Counted from the stretch's first letter, positions 18,851 to 27,415 are shown. The stretch: 64,000 nucleotides of DNA from Streptomyces olivochromogenes (GCF_021538895.1 NZ_JADDRL010000033.1:22052-86051), one strand, 5' to 3'. Notes: a model not told the origin generated them from the sequence alone. Numbers and translations: made by a program.

Positions 18851-19756
18851 TCAGCCAAGGTAGAAGTCCTTGCGGGCGGCCACGAACGACTCGACCGTCC
18901 GGGCCGGTTCGCCCGTCAGGCGTTCGACGTCGTCGGAGATGCGGTCGTAGCGGTTCTCCCGGTGCAGGCGGGCCATGGTGGCGATGTGCTGCTCGGTGTG
19001 CGGTGGCAGGCCGGCCTTGGCGAGGACGTCCTGTCGCCACTGGTCCAGCGGTACGTCCACGTAGGTCACCGGGCGGCCCAACGCCCGCGAGAACTGCTCG
19101 GCGATCTGCGTCATGTCGAGGGTCTGGGGCCCGGTGAGCTCGTAGACGTGGCCGATGTGTGCGGCCGGGTCGCGCAGCACGGTGGCGACCACTCGGGCGA
19201 CGTCCTCCGTGGCGATCGGCGAGGTGCGTCCGGTGCCGAAGGGCAGTGCGAGCGTGCCGTTCTCCTGGATGGAACGTGCCGCCAGCGTGGTGAACAGCGG
19301 ATTGTCGAGGAACGACGTCGGCCGGATGTGCACCACCGGGAGACCCGACCAGTTCAGTACCTGCTCCGACAGCCAGTGGAGCCGCTGCTGGTTCGACTCG
19401 CCGGTGCTGATGGCGGTCATCTGGGACACCGTCATCTGCGACATGTCGATCAAGGCGTCCAGATCCCCGTACTCGCGCGCCACGCTGGCCACCACGGTCG
19501 CCGCCAGGAGCTGGTCCGGTGACACGGACATCGCGAAGTACATCCGCCCCACACCCTCCAGTGCGGCCGCCACGGTCTCGGGCCGCGTCAGGTCGCCGAC
19601 GACCGTCTCCACGCCGAGTGCGCGCAGCCCGGCCGCACGCTCGTCGTCGCGGCGGACCATCACGCGTACGGGCACATCCCGCGCGCGCAGGTCCTCGAGG
19701 ACCTTGCGGCCCACGTCGCCGGCGTTGGACAGGAGCACGAGGTTGCTGGCAGCCAT
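18851..19756 (-). CDS. NmrA-like NAD(P)-binding protein
   Basis: A 301-residue atypical SDR of the NmrA/azoreductase-like group. The N-terminal strand and glycine turn (NLVLLSNAGDVGRKVLEDL) replace the canonical GxxGxxG with a degenerate form, followed by VRVMVRRDDERAAGLRALGVETVVGDL, a typical NADP-binding region. The remainder (HIRPTSFLDN, FGTGRTSPIATEDVARV) is diagnostic of the family. Members are redox sensors or quinone/azo reductases. It begins with ATG at 19756. It is followed divergently by nothing obvious and upstream lies the thioesterase gene on the same strand. Confidence 0.87.
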   Translation of the reverse strand: MAASNLVLLSNAGDVGRKVLEDLRARDVPVRVMVRRDDERAAGLRALGVETVVGDLTRPETVAAALEGVGRMYFAMSVSPDQLLAATVVASVAREYGDLDALIDMSQMTVSQMTAISTGESNQQRLHWLSEQVLNWSGLPVVHIRPTSFLDNPLFTTLAARSIQENGTLALPFGTGRTSPIATEDVARVVATVLRDPAAHIGHVYELTGPQTLDMTQIAEQFSRALGRPVTYVDVPLDQWRQDVLAKAGLPPHTEQHIATMARLHRENRYDRISDDVERLTGEPARTVESFVAARKDFYLG

Positions 19757-19880
19757 CAGTCGGGTTCCTTCTGCGTGGGGGAGCGGGGGGATCACCGGGG
19801 TGTGAGGACCCGTACCACGAGTGTGATCACTGGGGCCGCGGTGTGCGCGCCGTCGCGGGGACGACACGCGGCGGGCTCGG

Positions 19881-20672
19881 TCAGTGCTCCGGCCGAGGGC
19901 GGACGGTGAGGATCTGCTGGGCGTGGCCGACCGGGCCGTCGATGTCGTGCAGCACCGTGCTGGTGAGGCCCTGGCCGGTGGGGCCGAAGGTGACGGTGGT
20001 GTCCAGGCCGGTCCAGTCACCCCCGGGTGGGCGGTGGAGGTGGACGGTCAGGTCGACGTTGGGGAACATCCACGCCGTGGGCGGCTGCCGTACGGCGATG
20101 CCGTTGGCCGTGTCGACGAGGGCGAGGTAGGACGCGAGCGGGCTGCTGGGCTCGCCGGCGACGAGGGCGAGCGGCGTGGAGACCCAGGCGGTGGTGCGGC
20201 CCGGCCGGGGTTCGCCGAGGGGGCGGACGTCGAGGGAGGCGATGTAGCCGCCCGGCCACACGTCGGTCATGGGCCACGGGGCGAGTGAGTCGGGCGGGGC
20301 GAGCCGTTCGTCGGGGCCGCCTGCCACGGCGCTGGTGTCGAGGGCGGCCAGCAGCCAGGCGCGGGCGCGGACCACCGGGCGGTCGGCGATCCGGACGACG
20401 GCTTCCACGAGTTCGATGGTGCGGCCGGGGCGGACCGTCGCCACCCGGATCTCGCACTCGTCGAGGGCGAGCCGCCCGAGGATGTCGTAGCTGATGCGGG
20501 ACAGGAGCAGCCCGGGGCCCGGGCGTGCGGCCAGATGACGGTCGATGGCGTGGACGACCAGGCCGCCGAGCGGACTGAAGTGCTGCTCGTCGAGGGCCCA
20601 GGCGCCGCCGGCGTGCGGGGTGGGCTTGTAGCGGTGGTCGTCGATGCGCTCGTAATAACTGCCGGGATTCAC
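19881..20672 (-). CDS. Acyl-CoA thioesterase (TesB-like double hotdog)
   Basis: A 263-residue protein with the double-hotdog layout of type II acyl-CoA thioesterases: HFSPLGGLVVHAIDRHLAARPGPGLLLSRISYDILGRLALDECEI in the first half and WMFPNVDLTVHLHRPPGGDWTGLDTTVTFGPTGQGLTSTVLHD in the second. The TGQG region near the end is conserved in the family. The GTG at 20672 is chosen because GAGGAG lies at the right distance; an open frame continues upstream to 20726. Substrate chain length unknown. Confidence 0.85.
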   Translation of the reverse strand: MNPGSYYERIDDHRYKPTPHAGGAWALDEQHFSPLGGLVVHAIDRHLAARPGPGLLLSRISYDILGRLALDECEIRVATVRPGRTIELVEAVVRIADRPVVRARAWLLAALDTSAVAGGPDERLAPPDSLAPWPMTDVWPGGYIASLDVRPLGEPRPGRTTAWVSTPLALVAGEPSSPLASYLALVDTANGIAVRQPPTAWMFPNVDLTVHLHRPPGGDWTGLDTTVTFGPTGQGLTSTVLHDIDGPVGHAQQILTVRPRPEH

Positions 20673-20715
20673 CGAATGCCTCTCCTCGGGTCCATGTTTC
20701 CGGTCCGCCGGTCGC

Positions 20716-21042
20716 TCACACGGCATTGAGCAGCACGACGTAGACGGCGGTGCCCATGCCCACGCTGAGGATCGTGCGGCGCCCGAGGGCCAGGTGGACG
20801 CCGATGGTGACGGCCACCGCGAGCAGCGCGTACCAGGCGCCGTTCGGGTCCTTGGTCATCGTGCCGTGCAGGGCGGTCACGGCGAGGATCAGGAGGATGC
20901 CGACCGGCATCCACACCGACAGCCGCTGGACCAGTGCCGAGCCGCGGAGCCTGCCGAGGAGCGCGAAGGGGAGGGCGCGCAGGGCGAAGGTGACGGTGAA
21001 GACGATCGCCAGGACGGTGATCAGGTACGTGGTGCTAGGCAT
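20716..21042 (-). CDS. azlD: AzlD-like branched-chain amino acid export subunit
   Basis: A 108-residue, four-TM membrane protein of the AzlD family (FALRALPFALLGRLRG then WMPVGILLILAVTAL). AzlD works with AzlC as a two-component exporter of branched-chain amino acids or azaleucine. Its start overlaps the 3' end of azlC by 8 bp, and an Lrp/AsnC regulator is transcribed divergently, the standard arrangement. Confidence 0.88.
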   Translation of the reverse strand: MPSTTYLITVLAIVFTVTFALRALPFALLGRLRGSALVQRLSVWMPVGILLILAVTALHGTMTKDPNGAWYALLAVAVTIGVHLALGRRTILSVGMGTAVYVVLLNAV

Positions 21043-21721
21043 CGGCGGGCCTCCGGGACATGAGGGCGTGGCGGCCGAGGAGCAGGCCGACGAACAGCAG
21101 CAGCGCCGTGAACAGGGCGACGCCGGGGGTCAGTAGCAGCGCGACGGAGACGCCGGTGCAGGCGAGCAGCGCCGAGGGGATCTGCTGGCGGGAGCGGAAG
21201 GCGTCCAGGGTGAGCACGGTGAACAGCGCGCACAGGGCGAATTCCAGGCCCTCGATCGGGGCGGGCAGCGCGCTGCCCAGCGCGACGCCGACCAGGCCGC
21301 CGCCGACCCAGTACGCCTCGCAGGCGAGCTGCATCGCCAGCAGACGGGGCGCGGAGCGCTTGTGCTCGGGCAGGGAGGCGCTCACCGCGTACGCCTCGTC
21401 GATCATCGCGTAGACGGCGTACGCCTTCGCCACCGGGTGCCTGACCAGGTGCAGGGGGAACGAGAACGCGTAGAAGACGTGCCGGAAGTTGACCACCAGC
21501 ACGGTCAGCGCGACCGCGGCCGGCGGTGTGACGGCGGCCAGCATGCCCACCAGCAGCAGCTCCAGCGAACCGGCGAACGCGGCCAGGGACAGCGCCGGGG
21601 TGAGCCACCAGGGCAGGCCGGCCTGGAGGATCAGCAGGCCGAGCGCGATGCCCAGGGGGAAGATCCCGAGTCCGGCGGAGAAGGAGTCACGGACGCCTGC
21701 GGCGATCTGGTGTTGCTGCAC
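21035..21721 (-). CDS. azlC: AzlC-like branched-chain amino acid exporter
   Basis: A 228-residue permease of the AzlC family: VRDSFSAGLGIFPLGIALGLLILQAGL, then FAGSLELLLVGML (corresponding to the conserved FAGSAQ-like motif), and NFRHVFYAFSF, a family hallmark. About five or six membrane segments. Neither candidate start (GTG 21721 or ATG 21751) has a ribosome-binding site; GTG 21721 keeps a longer divergent spacer. It overlaps azlD and is divergent from the Lrp gene, which probably controls it in response to an amino acid. Confidence 0.88.
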   Translation of the reverse strand: MQQHQIAAGVRDSFSAGLGIFPLGIALGLLILQAGLPWWLTPALSLAAFAGSLELLLVGMLAAVTPPAAVALTVLVVNFRHVFYAFSFPLHLVRHPVAKAYAVYAMIDEAYAVSASLPEHKRSAPRLLAMQLACEAYWVGGGLVGVALGSALPAPIEGLEFALCALFTVLTLDAFRSRQQIPSALLACTGVSVALLLTPGVALFTALLLFVGLLLGRHALMSRRPADA

Positions 21722-21757
21722 ACGTCCATGGTCGCGTAGAAGCCGCGACATGTGGTT

Positions 21758-21795
21758 GCAAAGATTGCTCGCCAGCCGTCCGCTGGTGCAATCTT
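21758..21795. promoter_or_regulatory. Lrp-type operator between azlC and lrp
   Basis: GCAAAGATTGC (21758-21768) is itself a dyad (GCAA-AGA-TTGC), and AAGATTGC (21761-21768) recurs inverted as GCAATCTT (21788-21795). The pair sits in the short space between the divergent azlC and regulator genes, so one Lrp-type oligomer could control both. CAATCT (21789-21794) could be the -10 of a leaderless lrp message. Confidence 0.6.
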
Positions 21796-21800
21796 CTGCC

Positions 21801-22241
21801 ATGGATGCCATTGATGAAGCAATCATCGCCGAGCTGGAGCGGGACGGGCGGCTGACGAACGTCGAACTGGCACAACGGGTCGGGCTGACCACCGGGCCCT
21901 GCCTGCGGCGCGTCCAGCGGTTGGAGGCCGACGGGGTCATCCGGGGCTACCGCGCGGTGATCGACCCGGTCGCCCGGGACCGGTCCTTCGAGGTGCTGCT
22001 CGACCTCAGTCTGGAGTCGCAGGACGCGGAGACCGTCGCGCGCTTCGAGGAGACCCTGGCGCGGGCGGAGGAGGTGTTGGAGCTGCGCCGGCTGTTCGGC
22101 TCGCCCGACTATTTCGTGCGGGTGGCCGTCGCCGACCTGCCCGCGTACGAGACGTTCCTCAGCCAGCGGGTCATGACCATCCCGCGGATCAAGAACGTCA
22201 CGTCGCACTTCACGATGAAGACCGTCAAGCCGGGCCCGTAG
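21801..22241 (+). CDS. Lrp/AsnC family transcriptional regulator
   Basis: A 146-residue Lrp/AsnC protein. The HTH (NVELAQRVGLTTGPCLRRVQRLEADGVI, residues about 20-47) begins the protein after LDxxDxxIIxxLExDGR-like IDEAIIAELERDGR; the C-terminal RAM domain has RRLFGSPDYFVRVAVADLPAYETFL. It likely senses an amino acid and controls azlCD. No ribosome-binding site precedes the ATG, consistent with a leaderless start. Confidence 0.92.
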   Translation: MDAIDEAIIAELERDGRLTNVELAQRVGLTTGPCLRRVQRLEADGVIRGYRAVIDPVARDRSFEVLLDLSLESQDAETVARFEETLARAEEVLELRRLFGSPDYFVRVAVADLPAYETFLSQRVMTIPRIKNVTSHFTMKTVKPGP

Positions 22242-22276
22242 CGGACCCGGCTCGACGATGCGGGGTGCGCGCCCGT

Positions 22277-22444
22277 TCAGTCGTCCACGGCCCGCTCGCC
22301 CTCCGCCTGCGAAGGCTCCGTGCGGGGTACGTCCGGGTGCTGTTCCATGGCGCTGCGCTCGCTCGGTTCGTCGCGCTCTCCTTCGGCCTGCGACGGGGTG
22401 TGCGAGTACAGGTAGGTGTCGTAATCCGAGGCTCCGGTCTTCAT
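22277..22444 (-). CDS. Small hydrophilic protein with PSQAEGER repeat
   Basis: A 55-residue acidic, Glu/Ser/Pro-rich protein starting MKTGASDYDTYLYSHT. The octapeptide PSQAEGER occurs twice (around residues 17-24 and 43-50). AAGGAGGC lies five bases before the ATG, a very good ribosome-binding site, which is the main support for translation. It is predicted to be disordered; function unknown. Confidence 0.65.
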   Translation of the reverse strand: MKTGASDYDTYLYSHTPSQAEGERDEPSERSAMEQHPDVPRTEPSQAEGERAVDD

Positions 22445-22505
22445 GGGAGGCCTCCTTCGTCGCTCCACCTCCATGGTCCGCCTCCGCGAGTGCCGTGGCG
22501 AGCTG

Positions 22506-23339
22506 TCAGCGGTGTTCCGCGTGCTCGCGGAAGCCGCGCGGCCGGCGGCCGGTGATGCGCAGGACGGTGTCGGTGACGCGGTCCTCGGCTCCCTCGGCGA
22601 TGGCTCTGTCCATGCCGGCGAGCAGGGCGGCGAACTCAAGCGGCATCGTCCGGGCCAGGTGCTCGCGCATCTGCTCGTACGTCAGCCGCTGGTGGGTGAC
22701 GGCGCGGCCGGTCACCTCGCTGAGGACGGACGCGACCTCGCCGTAGCTCAGCGCCTCGGGGCCGGTGATGACCAGGTCGGTGTCGGGAGCCTGGGCATCG
22801 GTCAGCGCGTGGGCGGCGACGGCCGCGATGTCGTCGGCGTCGATGAAGGCCACGCGCCCCTCGCCCGTCGCGGTCCGGATCGTGCCCTCCTCGCGGATGC
22901 TCCGGGCGTGCAGGTGGTCGCCGGTGAGGTTCTGCATGAACCAGGACGGCCGCAGTACCGCCCACTCGTCGAACAGGTCGGGCAAGGCCTGGTGCACTTG
23001 TCCGACGGCCGGGCCGCCGGCGGGGATCGCCGAGGAGCTGAGCAGTACGGCGCGGCGCACTCCACACGCCCGGGCCTGCTCCAGGAAGGGCAGCATGATG
23101 CCGGCAGGGTCGGCGGAGGCCAGGGGCGGGACGAGGTAGACGCCGTCCGCGCCGCTCAAGGCCTGTTCGTACGTCGAGCTGTCGAACCAGTCGAAGCGGA
23201 CACCCTGCGCCCCCTGGACGTCGGTGGCGCCTCGACTGGCCGCCTTGACCCGGTGTCCCCGGGCGGCGAGCTGTCGGGTCACGCGGCCGCCGGTGTTGCC
23301 GGTGGCGCCGATGACCAGGGCGGTGACGGGCGTGTTCAT
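22506..23339 (-). CDS. NmrA family NAD(P)-binding oxidoreductase
   Basis: A 277-residue atypical SDR: VIGATGNTGGRVTRQLAARGHRVKAASRG has the complete GATGNTGG nucleotide-binding motif. The middle (LSSSAIPAGGP; VLRPSWFMQNL) and FIDADDIAAVAAHAL are NmrA/isoflavone-reductase features. It overlaps the upstream SnoaL-like gene by ATGA, so they are translated together, and both are divergent from the TetR gene with its twin operators. Confidence 0.9.
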   Translation of the reverse strand: MNTPVTALVIGATGNTGGRVTRQLAARGHRVKAASRGATDVQGAQGVRFDWFDSSTYEQALSGADGVYLVPPLASADPAGIMLPFLEQARACGVRRAVLLSSSAIPAGGPAVGQVHQALPDLFDEWAVLRPSWFMQNLTGDHLHARSIREEGTIRTATGEGRVAFIDADDIAAVAAHALTDAQAPDTDLVITGPEALSYGEVASVLSEVTGRAVTHQRLTYEQMREHLARTMPLEFAALLAGMDRAIAEGAEDRVTDTVLRITGRRPRGFREHAEHR

Positions 23340-23764
23340 CGGCCGCTCCGGGTGAAGTCGGCCGAGCCGTCCTGGGGGACGGCGAGCGGGTTCCAGTAGT
23401 CGCGGTAGTGAGTGATGCGGCCGCCCACGACCGTCACGACGGCTATGTAGGTCATGTCGAAGGGCGCTCCGCTCGGGACCAGCTGCCCCACCCCGCGCAT
23501 CTCGACCACGATCGTCTCCGGATCGTCGGTCCGGTGGATCTTCAGTTCGGGGAAGTCGTGCAGGTCGATGTGGTCGGGATAGTCGCGCATGTAGTCGGCG
23601 ACGGCGGCTTTGCCCTCCAGTCGCTTCGGCCGGCCTTCGGGGGCGAAGGGGAACTCGAAGACGCCGTCCTGCGCCCACAGCTCGACCCAGGCGGAGATGT
23701 CCTTGTCGAGCAACAGGCGCAGGCCGTGGCGGTACAGGTCCGCCGGTTGCGTAGGCGTGGTCAT
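23336..23764 (-). CDS. SnoaL-like/NTF2-fold protein
   Basis: A 142-residue NTF2-like protein: YRHGLRLLLDKDISAWVELWAQDGVFEFPFAPEG and RITHYRDYWNPLA are typical of the SnoaL-like group (polyketide cyclase/ester hydrolase fold), for which the substrate cannot be read. It starts 22 bp from the nearest TetR operator and overlaps the NmrA-like gene, forming a two-gene operon repressed from that site. Confidence 0.86.
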   Translation of the reverse strand: MTTPTQPADLYRHGLRLLLDKDISAWVELWAQDGVFEFPFAPEGRPKRLEGKAAVADYMRDYPDHIDLHDFPELKIHRTDDPETIVVEMRGVGQLVPSGAPFDMTYIAVVTVVGGRITHYRDYWNPLAVPQDGSADFTRSGR

Positions 23765-23785
23765 GGGGGTCCCTCCGATACGATA

Positions 23786-23833
23786 CGGACCCGAGGTCCG
23801 CTTAACGCCTCGAAGATACGGACCCAGGGTCCG
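23786..23833. promoter_or_regulatory. two TetR operators, 33 bp apart
   Basis: CGGACC-CGA-GGTCCG (23786-23800) and CGGACC-CAG-GGTCCG (23819-23833) are perfect dyads, each within a longer shared ATACGGACCC context. Their centres are 33 bp apart, about three helical turns, so two dimers would bind the same face. They lie between the divergent SnoaL and TetR genes. Confidence 0.82.
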
Positions 23834-23855
23834 TTTACTCAACTGGAGGAAGCCC

Positions 23856-24437
23856 GTGTCCGAGCGCAAGCCCCGTGCGGACGCCGCACGCAACCGCGAG
23901 GCCGTCCTCGCGGCCGCCGACCGGCTCTTCGCGAGCTGCGAGCGGCCCGAGCAGGTGACGATGGCCGACATCGCGACCGCCGCCGGCGTCGGCAAGGCGA
24001 CCCTCTTCCGGGGCTTCACCGACCGCACCGGCCTGATCCGCGCGCTCTACGAGACCCGCCTCGAACCGATTCGCCACGCCGTCATGGACGGTCCGCCCCC
24101 ACTCGGGCCCGACACCCCGGCGATGGAGCGTGTCCCCGCCCTGCTCGACGCCGTCCTGTGCTTCAAGCTCGACCACCGGCACCTTTCCCTGGCGCTGGAG
24201 GGGACGGGCAGCGACAGCCCGTACAGCGCGGAGCACTACGACTGGTGGCACGACACGCTTCACCGCGTACTGGAGCAGCTGCCCGGGTTCAAGGGCGCTG
24301 ACTTCGCGGCGCACGCGCTGCTCGCGGCCGTACGCGCCGATCTCGTCGACCATCTGGTCGACCGGGGCATGTCCCGGGAGCACCTGCGGGCGGAGCTGGC
24401 CGCGTACACGGGCAGGATCCTGGGGGAGTTCGCCTGA
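23856..24437 (+). CDS. TetR family transcriptional regulator
   Basis: A 193-residue TetR regulator: REAVLAAADRLFASC then MADIATAAGVGKATLFRGFTDRTGL is the N-terminal HTH, the rest is a helical ligand-binding domain (WWHDTLHRVLEQL). The GTG at 23856 has GGAGGA at the right distance. Divergent NmrA/SnoaL genes and twin dyads make it their likely repressor. A hairpin follows the gene. Confidence 0.9.
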   Translation: MSERKPRADAARNREAVLAAADRLFASCERPEQVTMADIATAAGVGKATLFRGFTDRTGLIRALYETRLEPIRHAVMDGPPPLGPDTPAMERVPALLDAVLCFKLDHRHLSLALEGTGSDSPYSAEHYDWWHDTLHRVLEQLPGFKGADFAAHALLAAVRADLVDHLVDRGMSREHLRAELAAYTGRILGEFA

Positions 24438-24455
24438 GCGACTTCAGGGGCGGTG

Positions 24456-24480
24456 GGCCGTGAAGCCGCCGTTCACGGCC
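24456..24480 (+). terminator. hairpin after TetR gene
   Basis: GGCCGTGAA (24456-24464) pairs exactly with TTCACGGCC (24472-24480) around a 7-base loop, 18 bp after the TetR stop. Confidence 0.7.
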
Positions 24481-24617
24481 TGTGCCTTGAGGCGGGAGCC
24501 ACGGAGTCGTCGGTCCCGGCCGGGCGGAAGGAGCCGTGAGCGAGAACGCCCGGCCGCCCCCTCGACGGAGTTGGGGCACCCCCGCTCGTGTCCGCGACGT
24601 GATCCTGCGGACCGGCC

Positions 24618-25127
24618 CTATGCCTTCTTGAGCCCGAACTCGGCGGACGCGATGGCGAAGACGTCACCCGCGTCGACGGCCGCCACGTCCAGGACGTCGG
24701 CGATGAGATCCGCGAAGTCCTGGGTGGCCTTCAGTTGGGTGTCGTGGATGGCGAACGACAGCTCCAGCGGCGCCACCTCAAGGGTGTTGACCAAGGAGTA
24801 CTCGAAGGCCTGGACCCGCTGGGCGCTGTTGCCATTGCTGGTCTTGACCGCGAAGTCGACCCTGCCGTGGGGAATCGTCCCGCGGGGATGGGTCAACTCG
24901 ATGAACGCTCCTTCGTCGTTCTCCAGTCGGATCCCGCCCGGGAAACTGGCCTCGCCGTTGCCGGTCGGGTTCACCTCCCCGCTGCCCATCGAGAACTTCA
25001 CTCCCGGCAGCGGGCCGTTCAGCGGGGCGGCGGGTGCGATGGGGGAGACACTCACCCCTCGGTCTTCGAGCACGCCCCACACATGAGGGTCCAGTCGCAT
25101 GCTCGCGGTACCTGTCGGCTTGCGCAT
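24618..25127 (-). CDS. Unrecognised protein, 169 aa
   Basis: Not recognised. The protein begins MRKPTGTASMRLDPHVWGVLEDRGVSVSPIAP, summarised as a short basic start followed by a beta-rich domain without signal peptide. It contains FSMGSGEVNPTGNGEASFPGG and ends in a helix/strand region (DVAAVDAGDVFAIASAEF). The pattern of alternating hydrophobic strands suggests a beta-sandwich. GGAGG five bases before ATG supports the start. It is alone on its strand. Confidence 0.7.
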   Translation of the reverse strand: MRKPTGTASMRLDPHVWGVLEDRGVSVSPIAPAAPLNGPLPGVKFSMGSGEVNPTGNGEASFPGGIRLENDEGAFIELTHPRGTIPHGRVDFAVKTSNGNSAQRVQAFEYSLVNTLEVAPLELSFAIHDTQLKATQDFADLIADVLDVAAVDAGDVFAIASAEFGLKKA

Positions 25128-25270
25128 GCTGACCTCCGTTCTCTTGCTCCGGATGGGGACACGCCCAGCGTCACACCACCCCACACGGCCCGCACCCAGT
25201 AGGGGGCCAGGTGGGTTTACTCCCTCCGATCACCCGCATGAGCCTGAGCTCGGCGCTCGGTTCGGCTCGC

Positions 25271-25993
25271 TCAACCCGGCGAAACCTGCGCGTCGGGTGC
25301 CAGCCGTAGCCCGGCCGCGGCGAGGAAATCGGCGAGTTCGATGTGGCCGCCGTCGGTCCCGTCGTCCCACTGCGTCCAGAGGCTGGACTCCTCGCCGTCC
25401 CATGTGTCGCAGTCCTCGCTCGGATGCTGCTCCACGCTTCCCTCCCCGTGCCGGTACCGCAGATAGAGGTACTGGCCACTGGTCGTCCACGCGTCCCACT
25501 GCGACGGGCATTCCCCGCAGGTCTGGACGACCCGGGCGAGAACCGTGTCCTCGTGCAGGTGGGCCTCGACAGGGCCCAGGTGCTGGTCGTGGGCGAGCAG
25601 GAGATCGTCGTCCAGGGCGAGCAGGCGGACGCTCCCGGTGGCGAACCGGAGAGTGAGGCCGGCCGGGAAATCGCCGTGGGCGTCCCGATACCGAATCTCC
25701 CGGGCGGAACGGATCGGCTCACCGAGGAATCGGGTCACCGGGACGTCCGGCGGGTCGTCGACGACCACGACGTCGCCGTACCGCTCCATGGAGTACGGCC
25801 CCGGGGGCCGGCCGGTCCGGAGGGACAGGCCGGTGCCGGGCGTGTGGAAGTGCACCGGGCCGAGTCCCTCCAGGTGGAGCCACAGGTGCAGCAGCGAAGG
25901 CTCGGCCTCGCCGGATACGTGCCAGGACGTGGTCACCCGCAGCAGCCGCTTGCTGACCAGGTTGCCGGCGAACAGCTGCTCATCGTCGGTCAT
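25271..25993 (-). CDS. Unrecognised protein, 240 aa
   Basis: Not recognised. An acidic, tryptophan- and histidine-rich cytosolic protein beginning MTDDEQLFAGNLVSKRLLRV. It has a CGECPSQWDAW motif with two nearby cysteines (CxxC) and a third cysteine in EDCDTWDGEE, so a metal site is possible. The start ATGA overlaps the stop of the broken upstream gene, so the two once formed one operon. The product may be a partner of that gene. Confidence 0.72.
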   Translation of the reverse strand: MTDDEQLFAGNLVSKRLLRVTTSWHVSGEAEPSLLHLWLHLEGLGPVHFHTPGTGLSLRTGRPPGPYSMERYGDVVVVDDPPDVPVTRFLGEPIRSAREIRYRDAHGDFPAGLTLRFATGSVRLLALDDDLLLAHDQHLGPVEAHLHEDTVLARVVQTCGECPSQWDAWTTSGQYLYLRYRHGEGSVEQHPSEDCDTWDGEESSLWTQWDDGTDGGHIELADFLAAAGLRLAPDAQVSPG

Positions 25994-26295
25994 CGCCCCC
26001 ACCTACCCCACCACTTGGGCGGCAACGGGTCCGCCGGGGCCGAGGTCGGCTGATCCGGGTGCAGGCCCAGTCGCCGCAGGGTGTCCGCGCGGACGCGGAC
26101 GACGATGGTGCCCCACGGACGCCCGTCGGGATGTTTCCCGCACAGGAGGTCGACCCAGATGTCCTGCTCCGTGAAGGGCCACCAGTCGATGCCCCGGTCG
26201 CGCAGTCAATCCGCCATCAGCCGCCCGGCCCTCGGGGAGCCGTCGACGTTCTCGTAGACGAACAGGGTGACCCGCTCGGAGTCGTCTGGATACAT
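25990..26295 (-). pseudogene. Gene interrupted by an in-frame TGA at codon 30
   Basis: From ATG 26295 the frame reads MYPDDSERVTLFVYENVDG..., reaches TGA at codon 30 (26208-26206), and then continues with good codon usage for 71 more codons (LRDRGIDWWPFTEQDI..., DLLCGKHPDGRPWG) to a stop that overlaps the next gene's start (ATGA). The TGA stands where a Trp (TGG) would fit between Asp and Leu. A single-base nonsense change or a sequencing error is the simplest reading. The intact product would be about 101 residues, function unknown. Confidence 0.75.
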
Positions 26296-26359
26296 GCCTG
26301 GCATCTTGCCTCACGGTCACCGCGGGGGACACGGAATTATTCGGGGGGGGGCGGCTCGG

Positions 26360-26965
26360 TCACAGCAGGCTGCTCCAGTAGGACCAGAACCGGGTGAGGA
26401 CGAGCATGACGATCACGCCGTACCAGGCGGCCAGCAGCAACCAGTGGGACTCCAGCACCAGGTTCAGGGTGCTGCGGCCCGCCGCCGGGACGGGGATGAC
26501 GCCGTACTTGAGATTGTGCAGCGTGACGTACCAGAACAGCGCGATGGTGACGACCCAGACGACGGCGCAGTAGGGGCACAGCCGGTTGAGTTCGAACAGC
26601 GACTGCTGGATCAGCCAGTGCGTGAACACGATCCCGACGAGCGTCCCGGCGTTGAGGGCGAGCAGGAGTGTCCGGTGCAGGCGGGCTCCGGCGAGCACCG
26701 CCACGCCGAGCGCGGCGACGGCGGCGAAGGCGCCCAGGCCGAGCAGCATGTTGGGGAAGCCGAAGAGGTTGCCCTGCCAGCTGGCCATGGAGGTGTCGCA
26801 GCCGACGACCGGGCTGATGTTGCAACTCGGCCGGTAGCCCGGGTTCTTGAGCACGCGCCAGTCGTCGATGCTCAGACGGAGCGAGGCGAGCCAGCCGATG
26901 GTGCCGGTCAGCAGCAGGAGCCAGCCGATGCGTCTGCCGGTCCCTGCGGAGTGCGACGGCGTCAT
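26360..26965 (-). CDS. Vitamin K epoxide reductase (VKOR) family protein
   Basis: A 201-residue, about five-TM protein of the bacterial VKOR family. The redox centre CPYC is in NRLCPYCAVVW, the second cysteine pair is in the loop SCNISPVVGCDTS, and a conserved Ser/Thr-rich turn precedes the next helix. Bacterial VKOR regenerates the periplasmic disulfide-forming protein (DsbA-like) and passes electrons to quinone. It lies downstream of DevR-like palindromes at 27063-27130, placing it in the low-oxygen island. A run of nine G lies just after its stop (26343-26351). Confidence 0.9.
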   Translation of the reverse strand: MTPSHSAGTGRRIGWLLLLTGTIGWLASLRLSIDDWRVLKNPGYRPSCNISPVVGCDTSMASWQGNLFGFPNMLLGLGAFAAVAALGVAVLAGARLHRTLLLALNAGTLVGIVFTHWLIQQSLFELNRLCPYCAVVWVVTIALFWYVTLHNLKYGVIPVPAAGRSTLNLVLESHWLLLAAWYGVIVMLVLTRFWSYWSSLL

Positions 26966-27415
26966 ACGGGGCTGGGGGTACGGCGTTGGGTGGCGGACGG
27001 CGTCCACGGGTGATCGTTCTCCATGGTCGGGAACGTTAGGCGCTGCCCCGGTGCCGGGGCTGGGGCCGAACGTCCCTGGTCCCCCTGAGAGAAGGGACCG
27101 ATGGGCGGTGTGAAGGGGGCCGTACGGCCCATGCCGTGCCGTCGGCGGCACGGGAGGCTGGTCCGCGACCGGCCGGGTGGCGACACGTACCGCCGCGTGG
27201 CGGCTGTGCGGCCTCGTCTTCTCCAATGCAAGGTCGTGCCCTGCGGCGCGCTCCCGGCCGGTCACCGTCCGGCCATCCGCTCTGCGTCCTGGACGGTCTT
27301 CCGCCACGTCCCCGGCGTCGGCCCGCACCGAGTGCTGGCCCGCCAGGTGCGCCGGCCGTGTCCGGGGCGTGGCGGACGCTCCCCGACCTGCTCGCGGTCC
27401 GTCAGCTGCGGTCCG
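26966..27415. promoter_or_regulatory. VKOR upstream region with DevR-like boxes
   Basis: Two box-like palindromes lie 98-165 bp upstream of the VKOR start: GGGCCGAACGTCCC (27063-27076, one mismatch to GGGCCGNNCGGCCC) and the perfect GGGCCGTACGGCCC (27117-27130). GGTCCC (27078-27083) and GGGACC (27094-27099) form another dyad. A 17-bp sequence, CCGGTCACCGTCCGGCC (27258-27274), recurs exactly at 29868-29884. No gene is convincing here. Confidence 0.65.

Noticed and set aside
26206..26208. TGA read as selenocysteine
   Set aside because: The position fits Trp, there is no adjacent selenocysteine machinery or obvious insertion structure, and a nonsense change is simpler.
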